The translations under genes were made by a program, and so were the position numbers. 52,229 nucleotides of DNA from Candidatus Oleimmundimicrobium americanum (GTDB taxonomy: Bacteria; Actinomycetota; Aquicultoria; UBA3085; Oleimmundimicrobiaceae), in assembly GCA_002366545.1 (NCBI GenBank), contig DFBH01000055.1, positions 1 through 52,229 on the forward strand, read 5' to 3'. The notes under the pieces were generated by a model. That model was not told the origin of the DNA. It did no database searches and was given only the letters and a program-made list of their open reading frames with translations. Positions within the stretch are counted from its first letter, which is position 1. Each line of letters begins with the position of its first letter. Positions 17,500 to 27,082 of this stretch are shown here, in pieces.

Positions 17500-18633
17500 T
17501 TGAATTTAAATTTAATTGATGCTATTAAGCAAATTGAAAGAGAAAAGAAAATAGAAGCTGAGACGATTTTAGAAGCATTGAGAGCGGCGTTAACATCGGC
17601 GTACAAAAAGAACTATGATGTTGAGCAAAATATTCGTGTTGATATAAATCTTGAATCTGGGCAAATTAAGGTTTTTTCGCAAACAGAGGTTGAAAAAGAA
17701 GGAGAAAAAGAGATAGTTGAGAAGGAAGTTACTCCAAAAAACTTCGGTCGAATTGCGGCTCAGACGGCAAAGCAGGTAATTCTACAAAGAATAAGAGAAG
17801 CAGAGCGCGAGATGATGTACGATGAATATGTTGACAGAGAAGGAGATATCGTTACAGGTATTATTCAGCAAAGCGATCAGCGTTATACTCTGGTTAATTT
17901 GGGCCGGGTTGAGGCGCTTTTGCCTCCAAACGAACAGGTTCCCGGAGAAAGATATAGTCATGGGCTGCGCATTAAAGCCTGCATTGTTGAGGTAAGACGA
18001 ACCACGCGCGAGCCTCAAATAATTCTTTCAAGGACACACCCTAATTTGCTGAAGCGGTTATTTGAACTTGAAGTACCGGAAATTTATGATGGGTATGTTG
18101 AAATTAAATCAGTTGCTCGTGAACCCGGTCACAGGTCAAAAATTGCTGTGTCTTCTCGCGATGAGAGCGTAGATCCGGTTGGTGCGTGTGTTGGGCCTAA
18201 GGGCTCCAGGGTTCGTATGGTTGTGGGAGAACTTCGTGGCGAGAAAATTGATGTGGTTAGATGGAGCGAAGATCCGGCAGCCTATGTTGCAAATGCTTTA
18301 AGTCCGGCCAAAGTTAAAAAAGTTGATATAGATGAAGAAAAAAAGACGGCGGAAGTAATTGTTCCGGATGATCAGCTCTCCTTGGCTATCGGCAAGGAGG
18401 GACAAAATGCACGCTTGGCTGCAAAGCTTACCGGCTGGAGAATAGATATAAAAAACGAAAGTCAATTTGCCGAAAAAGTTAAAGTGAAAGAGACGGGCGA
18501 AGCTACTTTTGACAAAGAAGGTTTTGTTGAAGAAAGTATATGCCAAGCTATTACTAAGTCGGGGAAATCATGCAAAAATAAAGCAAAACCGGGAAGCAAG
18601 TATTGTGGAGTGCATAAGGGGCTTGAGGAGTAA
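17500..18633 (+). CDS. nusA: Transcription factor NusA with a C-terminal Cys/His tail
   Basis: Binds RNA polymerase and controls pausing, termination and antitermination. The N-terminal domain begins MNLNLIDAIKQIER, then S1 (about 130-195) and two KH domains (VGPKGSRVR and IGKEGQNARLA). TTG 17500 is preferred over GTG 17491 because it gives the usual NusA N-terminus and proper spacing from AAGGGGG. The last ~30 residues add an unusual motif with three cysteines and a histidine, ICQAITKSGKSCKNK then KYCGVH, a C-x9-C-x10-C-x2-H arrangement that is not part of the standard NusA core. Confidence 0.96.
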   Translation: MNLNLIDAIKQIEREKKIEAETILEALRAALTSAYKKNYDVEQNIRVDINLESGQIKVFSQTEVEKEGEKEIVEKEVTPKNFGRIAAQTAKQVILQRIREAEREMMYDEYVDREGDIVTGIIQQSDQRYTLVNLGRVEALLPPNEQVPGERYSHGLRIKACIVEVRRTTREPQIILSRTHPNLLKRLFELEVPEIYDGYVEIKSVAREPGHRSKIAVSSRDESVDPVGACVGPKGSRVRMVVGELRGEKIDVVRWSEDPAAYVANALSPAKVKKVDIDEEKKTAEVIVPDDQLSLAIGKEGQNARLAAKLTGWRIDIKNESQFAEKVKVKETGEATFDKEGFVEESICQAITKSGKSCKNKAKPGSKYCGVHKGLEE

Positions 18634-18912
18634 ATGTTTACAAAGAAAATCCCTACAAGGAAATGTATTGGATGTTATAAATCATTTCCTAAAAGGGAGT
18701 TGACACGGATAGTTCGCACTCCTTCGGGTGAAGTTATGGTAGATTTGACGGGAAAGGCAAATGGGAGAGGCGCATATATTTGCAGTTTGAAGTGTTTTGA
18801 AATAATCATCAAGAAAAAAAAGTTAGGAAATGCATTGAAGGTAGATTTGGATGAAAAAACGATAGAAAACTTAAGCGATAAACTACTGCGAATTTTTAAA
18901 AAAGAGGAATAA
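18634..18912 (+). CDS. rnpM: RNase P modulator RnpM (YlxR, DUF448)
   Basis: 92-residue basic RNA-binding protein. The YlxR signature is clear: PTRKCIGC at the start, KRELTRIVRTPSGEV and GRGAYIC. Work in Bacillus identified YlxR as a modulator of RNase P. The ATG abuts the nusA stop directly, so translation is probably coupled. The L7Ae-like ylxQ gene that often follows is absent here. Confidence 0.94.
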   Translation: MFTKKIPTRKCIGCYKSFPKRELTRIVRTPSGEVMVDLTGKANGRGAYICSLKCFEIIIKKKKLGNALKVDLDEKTIENLSDKLLRIFKKEE

Positions 18913-18938
18913 AACTTCCTTGATAAAGGGTGATTTAA

Positions 18939-20948
18939 TTGAGCATAAGAGTTTATGAATTAGCGAAAGAGATGAAAATTTCAAGCGGTGAGTTAATGAA
19001 GAGGCTTGAGAAAATGGGTATCACCGTTAAAAATCATTTTGCAACCATTGGTGATGATGCTGTTGGTCTTTTAAAAAAAGAGGGTATTAAAGTCGCGGAT
19101 ACAGGGGCTGTGCTCCCTAAATCCGACAAATCAGTGCAATTGAAAAAATCTGAATTAAAAAAAGAAGCCAAAGTGAAAGAGGAAAAGACTTTAGAAGAAA
19201 ATGAGCCTGAACTTAAAATTAGCGAAGGGTCAACCGTAAAAGAGCTTGCTGCCATATTTAAAAGATCTTCTTCGGAAACAATAAAGATTCTTATGAACAT
19301 GGGCGAAATGGATACAATAAATCAACCTGTAAGCAATGAAGCAGTTGAACTTTTGGGCGAGGAATTCGGATATAAGGTTAAGATAATTTCTTTAAAAGAG
19401 AAGATGGAAGAAGATTTCCCCGAAGAAATTCTCGAAGACTTAAAGTTTCGGCCTCCGGTGGTGACCGTAATGGGTCATGTTGATCATGGTAAAACACTTT
19501 TGCTTGATGCTATCCGAAAGACTGATGTTGTTTCAACTGAAGCTGGTGGCATAACTCAGCATATTGGGGCATACCAGGTTAATCACAACGGTAAAAAGAT
19601 AACTTTTATCGACACGCCCGGTCATGCGGCTTTTACGGCAATGCGAGCAAGAGGTGCCAAAATTACCGATATAGCCATTCTTGTAGTCGCTGCCGATGAT
19701 GGTGTAATGCCGCAAACGGTTGAGGCAATCGATCATGCTAAAGCTGCAGGGGTGCCCATACTGGTTGTGATAAATAAAATAGATAAACCCGAAGCTAATC
19801 CGGATAAAGTAAAACAACAACTTACAGAATATGGTTTGGTACAAGAGGAATGGGGAGGAGACACAATTTTTGTTTCTGTCTCTGCTAAAGAAAAAACCAA
19901 CATAAGTGAGCTTTTGGATATGGTTTTGCTTCTCTCTGAGATTGAAGAAATAAAAGCAAGCCCTAAAGGAATGGTTGTCGGCACTGTAATTGAAGCTTTT
20001 TTAGATAAAGGGCGAGGCCCGGTAGCAACAGTTTTATTGCAGCGTGGAACATTAAAAATCGGTGATGTGTTAATTGCCGGATACGCTTACGGAAAAGTCC
20101 GAGCTATGATTGATGACAAAAGCAAACGAATTGCCGTTGCAACTCCGGGTCAGCCTGTTGGGGTAATTGGATGGTCATCTACTCCTCAAGCCGGTGATAT
20201 TGTGAAGCAAGTTGTTAACGAAAAGAAAGCTCGTCATATTACTGAGGAACGTCTCTTAAAAAAGAGGGTTCTTGAAAAAGGATTACACAAACATATAGCT
20301 TTAGAAGATCTCTTCGATCAAATTAAGAAGGGTGAGATAAGAGATTTAAATCTTGTGGTTAAAGGAGATGTTCAAGGTTCGGTAGAAGCATTATGCGATG
20401 CTTTGAAAAAAATTGAGCAAGAAGAAGTTCATGTAAAAGTTATTCATAAAGGAGTAGGATCTATATCTGAAACGGATATAATGCTTGCTTCCGCATCCAA
20501 TGCTATTGTTATTGGGTTTAATGTTCGTCCCGACGTTAAAGCTAAAGTGCTTGCCGAGAAAGAAAATGTTGATATGAGAATGTACCGAGTAATTTATCAA
20601 GTCGTTGAGGATATTGAGGCCGCCAGAAAGGGGCTTTTAAAACCAAAGTTTGAGGAAGTTGAAATCGGACAAGCTGAGATAAGAAACATCTTTAAAGCAT
20701 CTAAAATCGGAACGATTGCCGGTTGTTTCGTTAAGAAAGGTGAAGTGGACAGAAAAGCTCAAGTTAGGGTTGTAAGGGATGGAGTTGTTGTTTACGAAGG
20801 GTTGATTGGTTCACTCCGCCGTTTTAAAGAAGATGTTTCTTCGGTTAAAAGTGGGTTTGAGTGCGGCATTCGCATTGATGGTTTTAATGATATCAAAGTG
20901 GGCGATGTTTTTGAGTTTTTTCAAATGGTTGAAAAACCCGCAATTTAA
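18939..20948 (+). CDS. infB: Translation initiation factor IF-2
   Basis: GTPase that delivers initiator tRNA to the 30S subunit. Two IF2_N modules (residues ~1-50 and ~90-145), then the G domain with GHVDHGKT (G1), DTPGHAAF (G3) and NKIDKPEA (G4), followed by domains II, III and the C-terminal fMet-tRNA-binding domain. At 669 residues the linker region is short. TTG start at 18939 with AAGGGTGAT upstream. It lies in the rimP-nusA unit. Confidence 0.97.
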   Translation: MSIRVYELAKEMKISSGELMKRLEKMGITVKNHFATIGDDAVGLLKKEGIKVADTGAVLPKSDKSVQLKKSELKKEAKVKEEKTLEENEPELKISEGSTVKELAAIFKRSSSETIKILMNMGEMDTINQPVSNEAVELLGEEFGYKVKIISLKEKMEEDFPEEILEDLKFRPPVVTVMGHVDHGKTLLLDAIRKTDVVSTEAGGITQHIGAYQVNHNGKKITFIDTPGHAAFTAMRARGAKITDIAILVVAADDGVMPQTVEAIDHAKAAGVPILVVINKIDKPEANPDKVKQQLTEYGLVQEEWGGDTIFVSVSAKEKTNISELLDMVLLLSEIEEIKASPKGMVVGTVIEAFLDKGRGPVATVLLQRGTLKIGDVLIAGYAYGKVRAMIDDKSKRIAVATPGQPVGVIGWSSTPQAGDIVKQVVNEKKARHITEERLLKKRVLEKGLHKHIALEDLFDQIKKGEIRDLNLVVKGDVQGSVEALCDALKKIEQEEVHVKVIHKGVGSISETDIMLASASNAIVIGFNVRPDVKAKVLAEKENVDMRMYRVIYQVVEDIEAARKGLLKPKFEEVEIGQAEIRNIFKASKIGTIAGCFVKKGEVDRKAQVRVVRDGVVVYEGLIGSLRRFKEDVSSVKSGFECGIRIDGFNDIKVGDVFEFFQMVEKPAI

Positions 20949-20972
20949 AATTTCTATTTATGAGTCAATAAG

Positions 20973-21266
20973 ATGATTTTAGGTTTACTCGAACTTGAAC
21001 TGCATATTTCAGATTGTGGTTCTCTAAAGGGAAAAAGAAAGGTAATAAAAAGCATAATTCATAAGATTAGAAACAAATATAATGTTTCAATTGGCGAAAT
21101 GGGAAATCAAGATTTATGGCAACGGGCCCTAATCGGGATTGCTTGTGTTTCGCAGACGGAAAACGATGCAAGAAAGTTGTTAGACAAGATAGAGCGTGAA
21201 ATATTTGATATGTATCTTGTTGATAAAATTCACGGAAGAATTTCAATTTATGCTCCCGAAAACTAA
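20973..21266 (+). CDS. DUF503 family protein (YlxP-like)
   Basis: 97 residues: MILGLLELELHI, SLKGKRKVIKSII, VSIGEMGNQDLWQRA. These are the hallmarks of DUF503 (YlxP in Bacillus), which is regularly encoded between infB and rbfA. Function unproven; the context suggests a role in ribosome assembly or translation. The ATG is 24 nt after infB with no strong Shine-Dalgarno. Confidence 0.92.
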   Translation: MILGLLELELHISDCGSLKGKRKVIKSIIHKIRNKYNVSIGEMGNQDLWQRALIGIACVSQTENDARKLLDKIEREIFDMYLVDKIHGRISIYAPEN

Positions 21267-21285
21267 TTCAAAAGCAAGGTAACCA

Positions 21286-21642
21286 ATGAGTTATTTACGT
21301 TCTGCCAAAGTCGCTGAGGCGATAAAAGAAGAAGTCAGTATAATTATAAGCAAACTGAAAGACCCTCGAATCAAAATGATCACCATCACCGGAGTGGATG
21401 TGTCGCCGGATTTAAGGCATGCCATAATATTTATAAGTGTCATAGATTTCTCAAAAAAGGAAAGTACCCTGAACGTTCTCAAGAAAGCCAAGGGATATAT
21501 TAAAGCTGAATTGGGAAAGAAATTAAGGATGAAATATATGCCCGATCTGGATTTTAAGTGGGATGAATCGATAGAACAGGGGCTTAAAATATCAAAGATA
21601 CTACATCAAATACATGAAGAAGAAAGTGAAAACAAAGAATGA
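21286..21642 (+). CDS. rbfA: Ribosome-binding factor A
   Basis: 30S maturation and cold-shock factor, 118 residues, KH-like fold. Recognised by SAKVAEAIKEEVSIII, LKDPRIKMITITGVDVSPDLRHAIIFISV read in short conserved blocks, and MPDLDFKWDESIEQG. The ATG has AAGGTAA upstream. It overlaps nrnA by the ATGA arrangement. Confidence 0.95.
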   Translation: MSYLRSAKVAEAIKEEVSIIISKLKDPRIKMITITGVDVSPDLRHAIIFISVIDFSKKESTLNVLKKAKGYIKAELGKKLRMKYMPDLDFKWDESIEQGLKISKILHQIHEEESENKE

Positions 21643-22679
21643 AAAAATCAAGTTCCCGGGATGTTTATTTACACGGCAACAAACCGGATGTTTTGGATGA
21701 TGATATTGTTTTAATAGGAGAGACGATACTTAAAAAAAAGGATTTTGTTTTAGCTACGCATGTTCAACCGGACGGAGACGCTATCGGATCCATTTTGGGG
21801 TTGGGCTTATTTTTAAAAAAGCTTGGCAAGAATGTCTTTTTGAGTCTGAGCCAATCTTCAAAACCCATTAAACACAAGAATTATTTACCCATTCCTCCAC
21901 AGTATGCTTTTTTACCTGGTACCGATTTGTTTTCGGACTATTTTAAATGTCCGGATGAAACAGAATGTTTCATTGCTCTCGACTGTGCCAGTTTTGAAAG
22001 AATAGGCAATTTAGGGAGCTGCGCGAAGAACGCGGGCACTTTTATCAATATTGATCATCATCAAGACAATGATAAGTTTGCTCACATAAATTTTGTTGAC
22101 GGAAATTCGCCGGCAACGACTGAGATTGTTTATCGGCTTATAAAATCCATGAACGAAAAAATAAATAAAGACATCGCGATCTGTTTATATACGGGGCTTG
22201 TTACAGATACAGGTAGATTTCAATATTCGAATACCGACAAAAGAGCTTTTCAGATGGCTTTGGAACTCTTGGGTTACGGCGTATCTCCTTCTGAAATTTT
22301 TCATAATATATATGAAAACGTCTCTTTTTCTTATTTAAAATTGCTGGGGAAAGTGCTACAAAACATTAAATTCGATTCCGGAATAATTTATGCAGTTATT
22401 TCTCAACATGATTTAATTTCGATTGGGGCCAGAGTTGAGGAAACGGAAAATTTAATTGACGTTTTAAGATCAGTTGGACAAGCTAAAATCGCGGTCATTT
22501 TAAAAGAGACAGGTGATGGGAGATGGAAGGTTAGCTTGAGGTCTAAAAATGAGATAGATGTAAGCAAGGTGGCCAAGCAGTTTGGTGGCGGCGGGCATCA
22601 TAACGCAGCTGGTTACGTTTCGGAAAAGGACAAAAAAGATACAATTGAGTTTATGTTAAAAGCCCTGAGGAGTTTATGA
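21639..22679 (+). CDS. nrnA: DHH-family oligoribonuclease / pAp phosphatase (NrnA-like)
   Basis: 346-residue DHH-DHHA1 phosphoesterase. Metal ligands are visible: HVQPDGDAIGS, ALDCAS, NIDHHQDN and TGLVTDTGRF; the C-terminal DHHA1 motif is FGGGGHHNAAG. NrnA degrades nano-RNAs of 2-5 nt and dephosphorylates pAp. Its place between rbfA and truB is a standard one. The ATG overlaps the rbfA stop by 4 nt. Confidence 0.93.
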   Translation: MKKSSSRDVYLHGNKPDVLDDDIVLIGETILKKKDFVLATHVQPDGDAIGSILGLGLFLKKLGKNVFLSLSQSSKPIKHKNYLPIPPQYAFLPGTDLFSDYFKCPDETECFIALDCASFERIGNLGSCAKNAGTFINIDHHQDNDKFAHINFVDGNSPATTEIVYRLIKSMNEKINKDIAICLYTGLVTDTGRFQYSNTDKRAFQMALELLGYGVSPSEIFHNIYENVSFSYLKLLGKVLQNIKFDSGIIYAVISQHDLISIGARVEETENLIDVLRSVGQAKIAVILKETGDGRWKVSLRSKNEIDVSKVAKQFGGGGHHNAAGYVSEKDKKDTIEFMLKALRSL

Positions 22680-23599
22680 GCAAAGAAGGACTTATCATTG
22701 TGAATAAACCTGCCGGCGTTACTTCTCATGATGTGGTTGCAAAGGTAAGAAGAATTCTAAAAGTAAAAAAAATTGGTCATACAGGAACGCTTGATCCGGA
22801 CGCAACAGGGGTCCTGGTTTTAATGGTTGGAAAAGCTACAAAAATTGCGCAATTTCTTCAAATTGACACTAAAGAATATCGGGCAGAAATGGTATTGGGA
22901 ATTAAAACTGACACTCAAGATGCTTCAGGGAAAGTTATTTTTAAGTCCGTATGTGATGTATCCGAAGAAGAAGTAAAACAAGCTTTAGAACATTTTAAGG
23001 GGAAAATTGTTCAAGTTCCCCCCATGGTATCAGCCATCAAAATAAACGGGGAACGTTTGTACAAGTTGGCGCGTGAAGGGAAAGTGGTTCACCGTTCTCC
23101 GCGAACAGTTGATATTTTTTATATCAATTTTTTAGGAATGACCATGGGCACCAACCCAATTGTTAATTTTGTCGTAGGGTGCTCAAAGGGGACGTATGTA
23201 AGAACACTCTGCACTGATATTGGAGATTTTCTTGGCTGCGGGGCTCATCTTGGGAAATTGATTCGAACTCGTTGCGGCGATTATAGTCTAAATGAAGCTT
23301 TGTCAATTGAACAAATTGAAAAATTAGCCGTGTCTTCGGCTATAGACGATCACTTTATCTTGATGAAAGATGCTTTGAAGAGATTTTCTTCAATAATAGT
23401 GAAAAAACCTTATGTCAGGGATATTTTAAATGGACGTTTTCTGGTAAGTAAAATGATTGAAGAGATGTCGAGTAAACTTGAGGAGGGAAATTTTGTCAAG
23501 TTGCTTGATGAGAGTCAAAATTTGCTTGCGGTATTTAAAACAGTCGATTGTTTCGAGGACGACTTGGTTGCAAAGCCGATACGAGTTTTTGCCGGGTGA
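22676..23599 (+). CDS. truB: tRNA pseudouridine-55 synthase
   Basis: Makes pseudouridine 55 in the T-loop of tRNAs. N-terminal IVNKPAGVTSHDVV, then the catalytic aspartate in GHTGTLDPDATGVL near residue 40, and GTYVRTLCTDIG. At 307 residues it is full length, with a PUA-like C-terminal part. The ATG overlaps nrnA by 4 nt and the gene precedes ribF, the classic truB-ribF pair. Confidence 0.96.
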   Translation: MSKEGLIIVNKPAGVTSHDVVAKVRRILKVKKIGHTGTLDPDATGVLVLMVGKATKIAQFLQIDTKEYRAEMVLGIKTDTQDASGKVIFKSVCDVSEEEVKQALEHFKGKIVQVPPMVSAIKINGERLYKLAREGKVVHRSPRTVDIFYINFLGMTMGTNPIVNFVVGCSKGTYVRTLCTDIGDFLGCGAHLGKLIRTRCGDYSLNEALSIEQIEKLAVSSAIDDHFILMKDALKRFSSIIVKKPYVRDILNGRFLVSKMIEEMSSKLEEGNFVKLLDESQNLLAVFKTVDCFEDDLVAKPIRVFAG

Positions 23600-23608
23600 A
23601 ATTGCAGA

Positions 23609-24577
23609 TTGAAAACAATTTTTGGTCTTAAAAAACTAAAACCTCAAAAAAAGAAAAGTATTGTGGCCATAGGAGTATTTGATGGTGTGCATCAAGGACA
23701 CCAAAGAATAATAAAAACAGCTGTTGATGATGCTAAAAAGTTGAATGCTCAAAGTGTTGTGGTTACATTTAAACCCCATCCTCTCGGGGTGCTTATGCCG
23801 GGGAAGTATCCTCCCATACTTACAAGTTTGGATTTGAAAATCAGGCTGATCGAGCGGTTGGGTGTGGATTTAATGTTGGTGATTAATTTTACCCGAGAAT
23901 TTGCTCATATGTCTGCGCAATGTTTTATCGACGAAGTTCTTATTAAAAAACTAAATGTTCTTGAAGTTGTAGTGGGGGAAGGTTTCAGGTTTGGGAAAAA
24001 CGAAGTTGGGGATGTTAATTTTCTTCTTAACAGCGGAAGAAAAAGTGGTTTTAAGGTTAAGAGTGTCCCGCTTGTTCTCGTAGATAAAAAAGTTATAAGC
24101 AGCACCAGGATAAGAAATCTTTTAAGAAACGGTAAGATTGATGAAGCCGGCAGAATATTGGGGCATTATCCGAAATTAATGGGAAAAGTAATTCAAGGTT
24201 GCGGGCGGGGGAGGGATGTTGGGTTTTGTACGGCAAACATTGAGACCGAAGATAAAGCTTCGGTGCCATGCGAGGGAGTTTATGCCGGCTTTGTGAGGTT
24301 AAATGACAAAAAGAGAGCCTGTGTTGTTAATGTAGGCACCTGTCCTACTTTTAATATAAAAGAACCTCGAATAGAAGCGCACATAATTGATTTTAATGAG
24401 GACATTTATGGAAATAAAATTGAGATTGAAATAATTAAAAACCTTCGCGGGCAGAAGAAATTTAAAGACAAGAAGGCTCTCTCTGATCAAATTAATGAGG
24501 ATATAAAGGAAACAAAAAAGATACTGTGTGCAAAGTTTACCGAATTCAGCAAGTATGATACTATTAACCGGTTGTAA
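23609..24577 (+). CDS. ribF: Bifunctional riboflavin kinase / FAD synthetase
   Basis: Makes FMN and then FAD. N-terminal adenylyltransferase domain with GVFDGVHQGHQ (HxGH) and ISSTRIR; C-terminal flavokinase domain from about residue 185. The kinase signature usually written PTAN reads CTAN here (GFCTANI), so the proline is replaced by cysteine while the Thr and Asn are kept. 322 residues. TTG start; GGGTGA at the truB end serves as ribosome-binding site. Confidence 0.94.
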   Translation: MKTIFGLKKLKPQKKKSIVAIGVFDGVHQGHQRIIKTAVDDAKKLNAQSVVVTFKPHPLGVLMPGKYPPILTSLDLKIRLIERLGVDLMLVINFTREFAHMSAQCFIDEVLIKKLNVLEVVVGEGFRFGKNEVGDVNFLLNSGRKSGFKVKSVPLVLVDKKVISSTRIRNLLRNGKIDEAGRILGHYPKLMGKVIQGCGRGRDVGFCTANIETEDKASVPCEGVYAGFVRLNDKKRACVVNVGTCPTFNIKEPRIEAHIIDFNEDIYGNKIEIEIIKNLRGQKKFKDKKALSDQINEDIKETKKILCAKFTEFSKYDTINRL

Positions 24578-24670
24578 AAAAACAAGTTGGAATCACGCCC
24601 TTGACTATGATAACGAGTCACCGACGTTAATCTTGGTTTAGGGAGCAATCATAAAGGAGGTGAAGATAGC

Positions 24671-24940
24671 ATGGCTTTGACCAATGAAAAAAAGGCAGAA
24701 ATTATTAAAGATAATGCTTTACACGAGAAAGACACCGGTTCCCCCGAAGTTCAAATTGCAATCCTCACAAAACAAATAAATGAATTAACTGAACATTTAA
24801 AAGAACACAAAAAAGATCATCATTCACGACGGGGTTTGTTAAAAATGGTTGGTCGGAGGAGAAAGTTGTTGAAATATTTAAAGGAAGTTGACGTTGAAAG
24901 GTACCGTAAAATTGTGAAAAAACTGGGCTTGCGCAGTTAG
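24671..24940 (+). CDS. rpsO: Ribosomal protein S15
   Basis: 89 residues, the exact family size. Conserved blocks: DTGSPEVQIAILT, HLKEHKKDHHSRRGLLKMVGRRRKLL. ATG with a very strong AAAGGAGGTG upstream. The 93-nt gap before it holds a small possible hairpin (TGACT at 24602, AGTCA at 24616) that could belong to an S15 autoregulatory leader, but no promoter is convincing. A T8 tract follows the gene before pnp. Confidence 0.98.
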   Translation: MALTNEKKAEIIKDNALHEKDTGSPEVQIAILTKQINELTEHLKEHKKDHHSRRGLLKMVGRRRKLLKYLKEVDVERYRKIVKKLGLRS

Positions 24941-24997
24941 GGCAGGCCGTTTTATTTTTTTTGCTTAATGAGACATATTTAGGAGGTTAAATATTTA

Positions 24998-27082
24998 ATG
25001 AGTGTTATAACAAAAGAATTGGATCTTGGCGGAAAGACTCTTGAGTTCCAGTTTGGTAAGGTTGCGCGTCAAGCAGATGGAGCCGTCGTTGTTAAGTGCG
25101 GAGACACTGTTGTTTTGGTTACTGTCGTTGCCTCTAAAGAATCGCGTGAAGAGTTAAATTTTCTTCCGCTTACCGTTGAAGTTGTGGAAAGGATGTATGC
25201 GGCGGGAAAGATACCGGGTGGCTTTATTAAGAGAGAAGGGCGACCAAGCGAGAGGTCCATTTTAACAGCGAGGTTAATCGATAGACCCTTAAGGCCTCTT
25301 TTCCCTGAAGGTTTTAGAAATGAGGTTCAGATAATTGCCACCGTTCTCTCTGTGGATCAGATAAATGCTCCCGATATATTTGCTTTAAATGGAGCTTCTA
25401 TTGCTTTAGCAGTTTCCGATATTACCACGGAAAAGATAGTAGCCGGAGTGAGAGTCGGACGGGTTGATGGGCGTTGGACGATAAATTCCACCTTTCAAGA
25501 GCTTGAGCATTCAGAATTGAATTTAGTTGTGGCAGGCACAAAAGATTCAATTGTTATGGTTGAAGCCGGAGCAAGAGAAGTTGATGAGGAAACTATGTTG
25601 CAGGCCTTAGAAGAAGGGCATAAGGCAATAAAGAAACTGGTTGGGTTTATTGAAGAAATTCGAGATGAGCTCGGGAAAGATAAAAGAGAGTTTTCTTTGG
25701 TTGGAGTAAACGCTGAAATAGAAGCGGAGACTCGCAAGATAGCTACTGAAAGGATTAAAAAAGAACTTTGTAATTCCGATAAATTAGCACGGGAAGAAGC
25801 CATTAAAACCACCAAAGAAGCTGTACTAAGCGAGCTATTGACGTTATTTCCTGAAAGGGAAAAGGATATTAAGAATGTTCTTAAAAAGATAGAAAAAGAA
25901 GAAGTTAGAACGATGATTTTAAACGAGGGAACTCGTCCTGACGGAAGAAAATTGGATGAGATAAGGCCAATTTCATGTGAAGTCGGGGCTCTTCCGCGAC
26001 AGCACGGCACGGGTTTATTTACCCGTGGCCAAACACAAGTTTTAAGCGTTCTTACATTAGGAACCGTGGGAGAGGTTCAACGATTGGATGGATTGGAAAT
26101 TGAGGAATCAAAAAGATTTTTACATCAATACAATTTCCCGCCGTATTCAACCGGTGAAGTATGGCGGCTTATGGGACCAAAGAGAAGAGAGATAGGACAC
26201 GGGGCTTTAGCTGAAAGAGCGTTGCTTCCAATGATACCCGATGAGTCCGAGTTTCCTTATACAATTAGAATAGTATCTGAAGTATTTGAATCAAATGGGT
26301 CGTCTTCAATGGCAAGTGTTTGCGGAAGCAGCCTTGCTCTTATGGATGCAGGGGTACCGGTGAAAGCAATGGTGTCCGGAATAGCCATGGGGTTGGTGAA
26401 AGAAGGAGATAAAGCCGCAGTTCTTAGCGACATTCAAGGTGTGGAAGACGCTTTGGGGGATATGGACTTTAAGGTCGCCGGAACTTCAAATGGGATTACT
26501 GCCTTGCAAATGGACATGAAAGCAAGCGGGGTGGCGACGGATATTTTAAGAAAAGCTCTGGAGCAGGCCAAGGAAGGACGTCTGTTTATCCTCAATAAGA
26601 TGATCTCTGTAATTTCAACACCTCGCGATGAGCTTTCGGAATTTGCTCCAAGGATAATTACCGTAAAGGTTAAGACCGATAAGATAAGGGAGATAATTGG
26701 GCCCGGAGGCAAGATGATTAGAAGCATAATCGATGAAAGCGGGGCTAATATCGATATTGAAGATGACGGGACGGTGTACATTTCTTCAATTGATAGAGAG
26801 AGCGGAGAAAAAGCTCAGCAGATGATAGAGCTTATAGTGAAAGAAGTTAAAGCGGGTGACGTTTATATGGGCACAGTTAAAAAGATTATGAACTTCGGTG
26901 CCTTTGTTGAAGTTCTTCCGGGGAAAGATGGCCTGGTTCATATTTCAAAACTTGCAAAAGAAAGAGTTCCTTCTGTAGAAGATGTAGTTAAAGTTGGGGA
27001 CAAAATTTTAGTTAAAGTTACTGAAATTGACAAGATGGGCAGAATAAATCTTTCTGCGATTGACGTGGAAGAGGGTAAATGA
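24998..27082 (+). CDS. pnp: Polynucleotide phosphorylase
   Basis: Phosphorolytic 3'-5' exoribonuclease, trimeric. Two RNase PH domains (second begins near DGRKLDEIRPISCEVG), then KH with IIGPGGKMIRSI and a C-terminal S1 domain (GTVKKIMNFGAFVEV). 694 residues, full length. The ATG has AGGAGG 11 nt upstream. rpsO-pnp is a conserved pair; the ATG of the next gene overlaps the pnp stop. Confidence 0.98.
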   Translation: MSVITKELDLGGKTLEFQFGKVARQADGAVVVKCGDTVVLVTVVASKESREELNFLPLTVEVVERMYAAGKIPGGFIKREGRPSERSILTARLIDRPLRPLFPEGFRNEVQIIATVLSVDQINAPDIFALNGASIALAVSDITTEKIVAGVRVGRVDGRWTINSTFQELEHSELNLVVAGTKDSIVMVEAGAREVDEETMLQALEEGHKAIKKLVGFIEEIRDELGKDKREFSLVGVNAEIEAETRKIATERIKKELCNSDKLAREEAIKTTKEAVLSELLTLFPEREKDIKNVLKKIEKEEVRTMILNEGTRPDGRKLDEIRPISCEVGALPRQHGTGLFTRGQTQVLSVLTLGTVGEVQRLDGLEIEESKRFLHQYNFPPYSTGEVWRLMGPKRREIGHGALAERALLPMIPDESEFPYTIRIVSEVFESNGSSSMASVCGSSLALMDAGVPVKAMVSGIAMGLVKEGDKAAVLSDIQGVEDALGDMDFKVAGTSNGITALQMDMKASGVATDILRKALEQAKEGRLFILNKMISVISTPRDELSEFAPRIITVKVKTDKIREIIGPGGKMIRSIIDESGANIDIEDDGTVYISSIDRESGEKAQQMIELIVKEVKAGDVYMGTVKKIMNFGAFVEVLPGKDGLVHISKLAKERVPSVEDVVKVGDKILVKVTEIDKMGRINLSAIDVEEGK

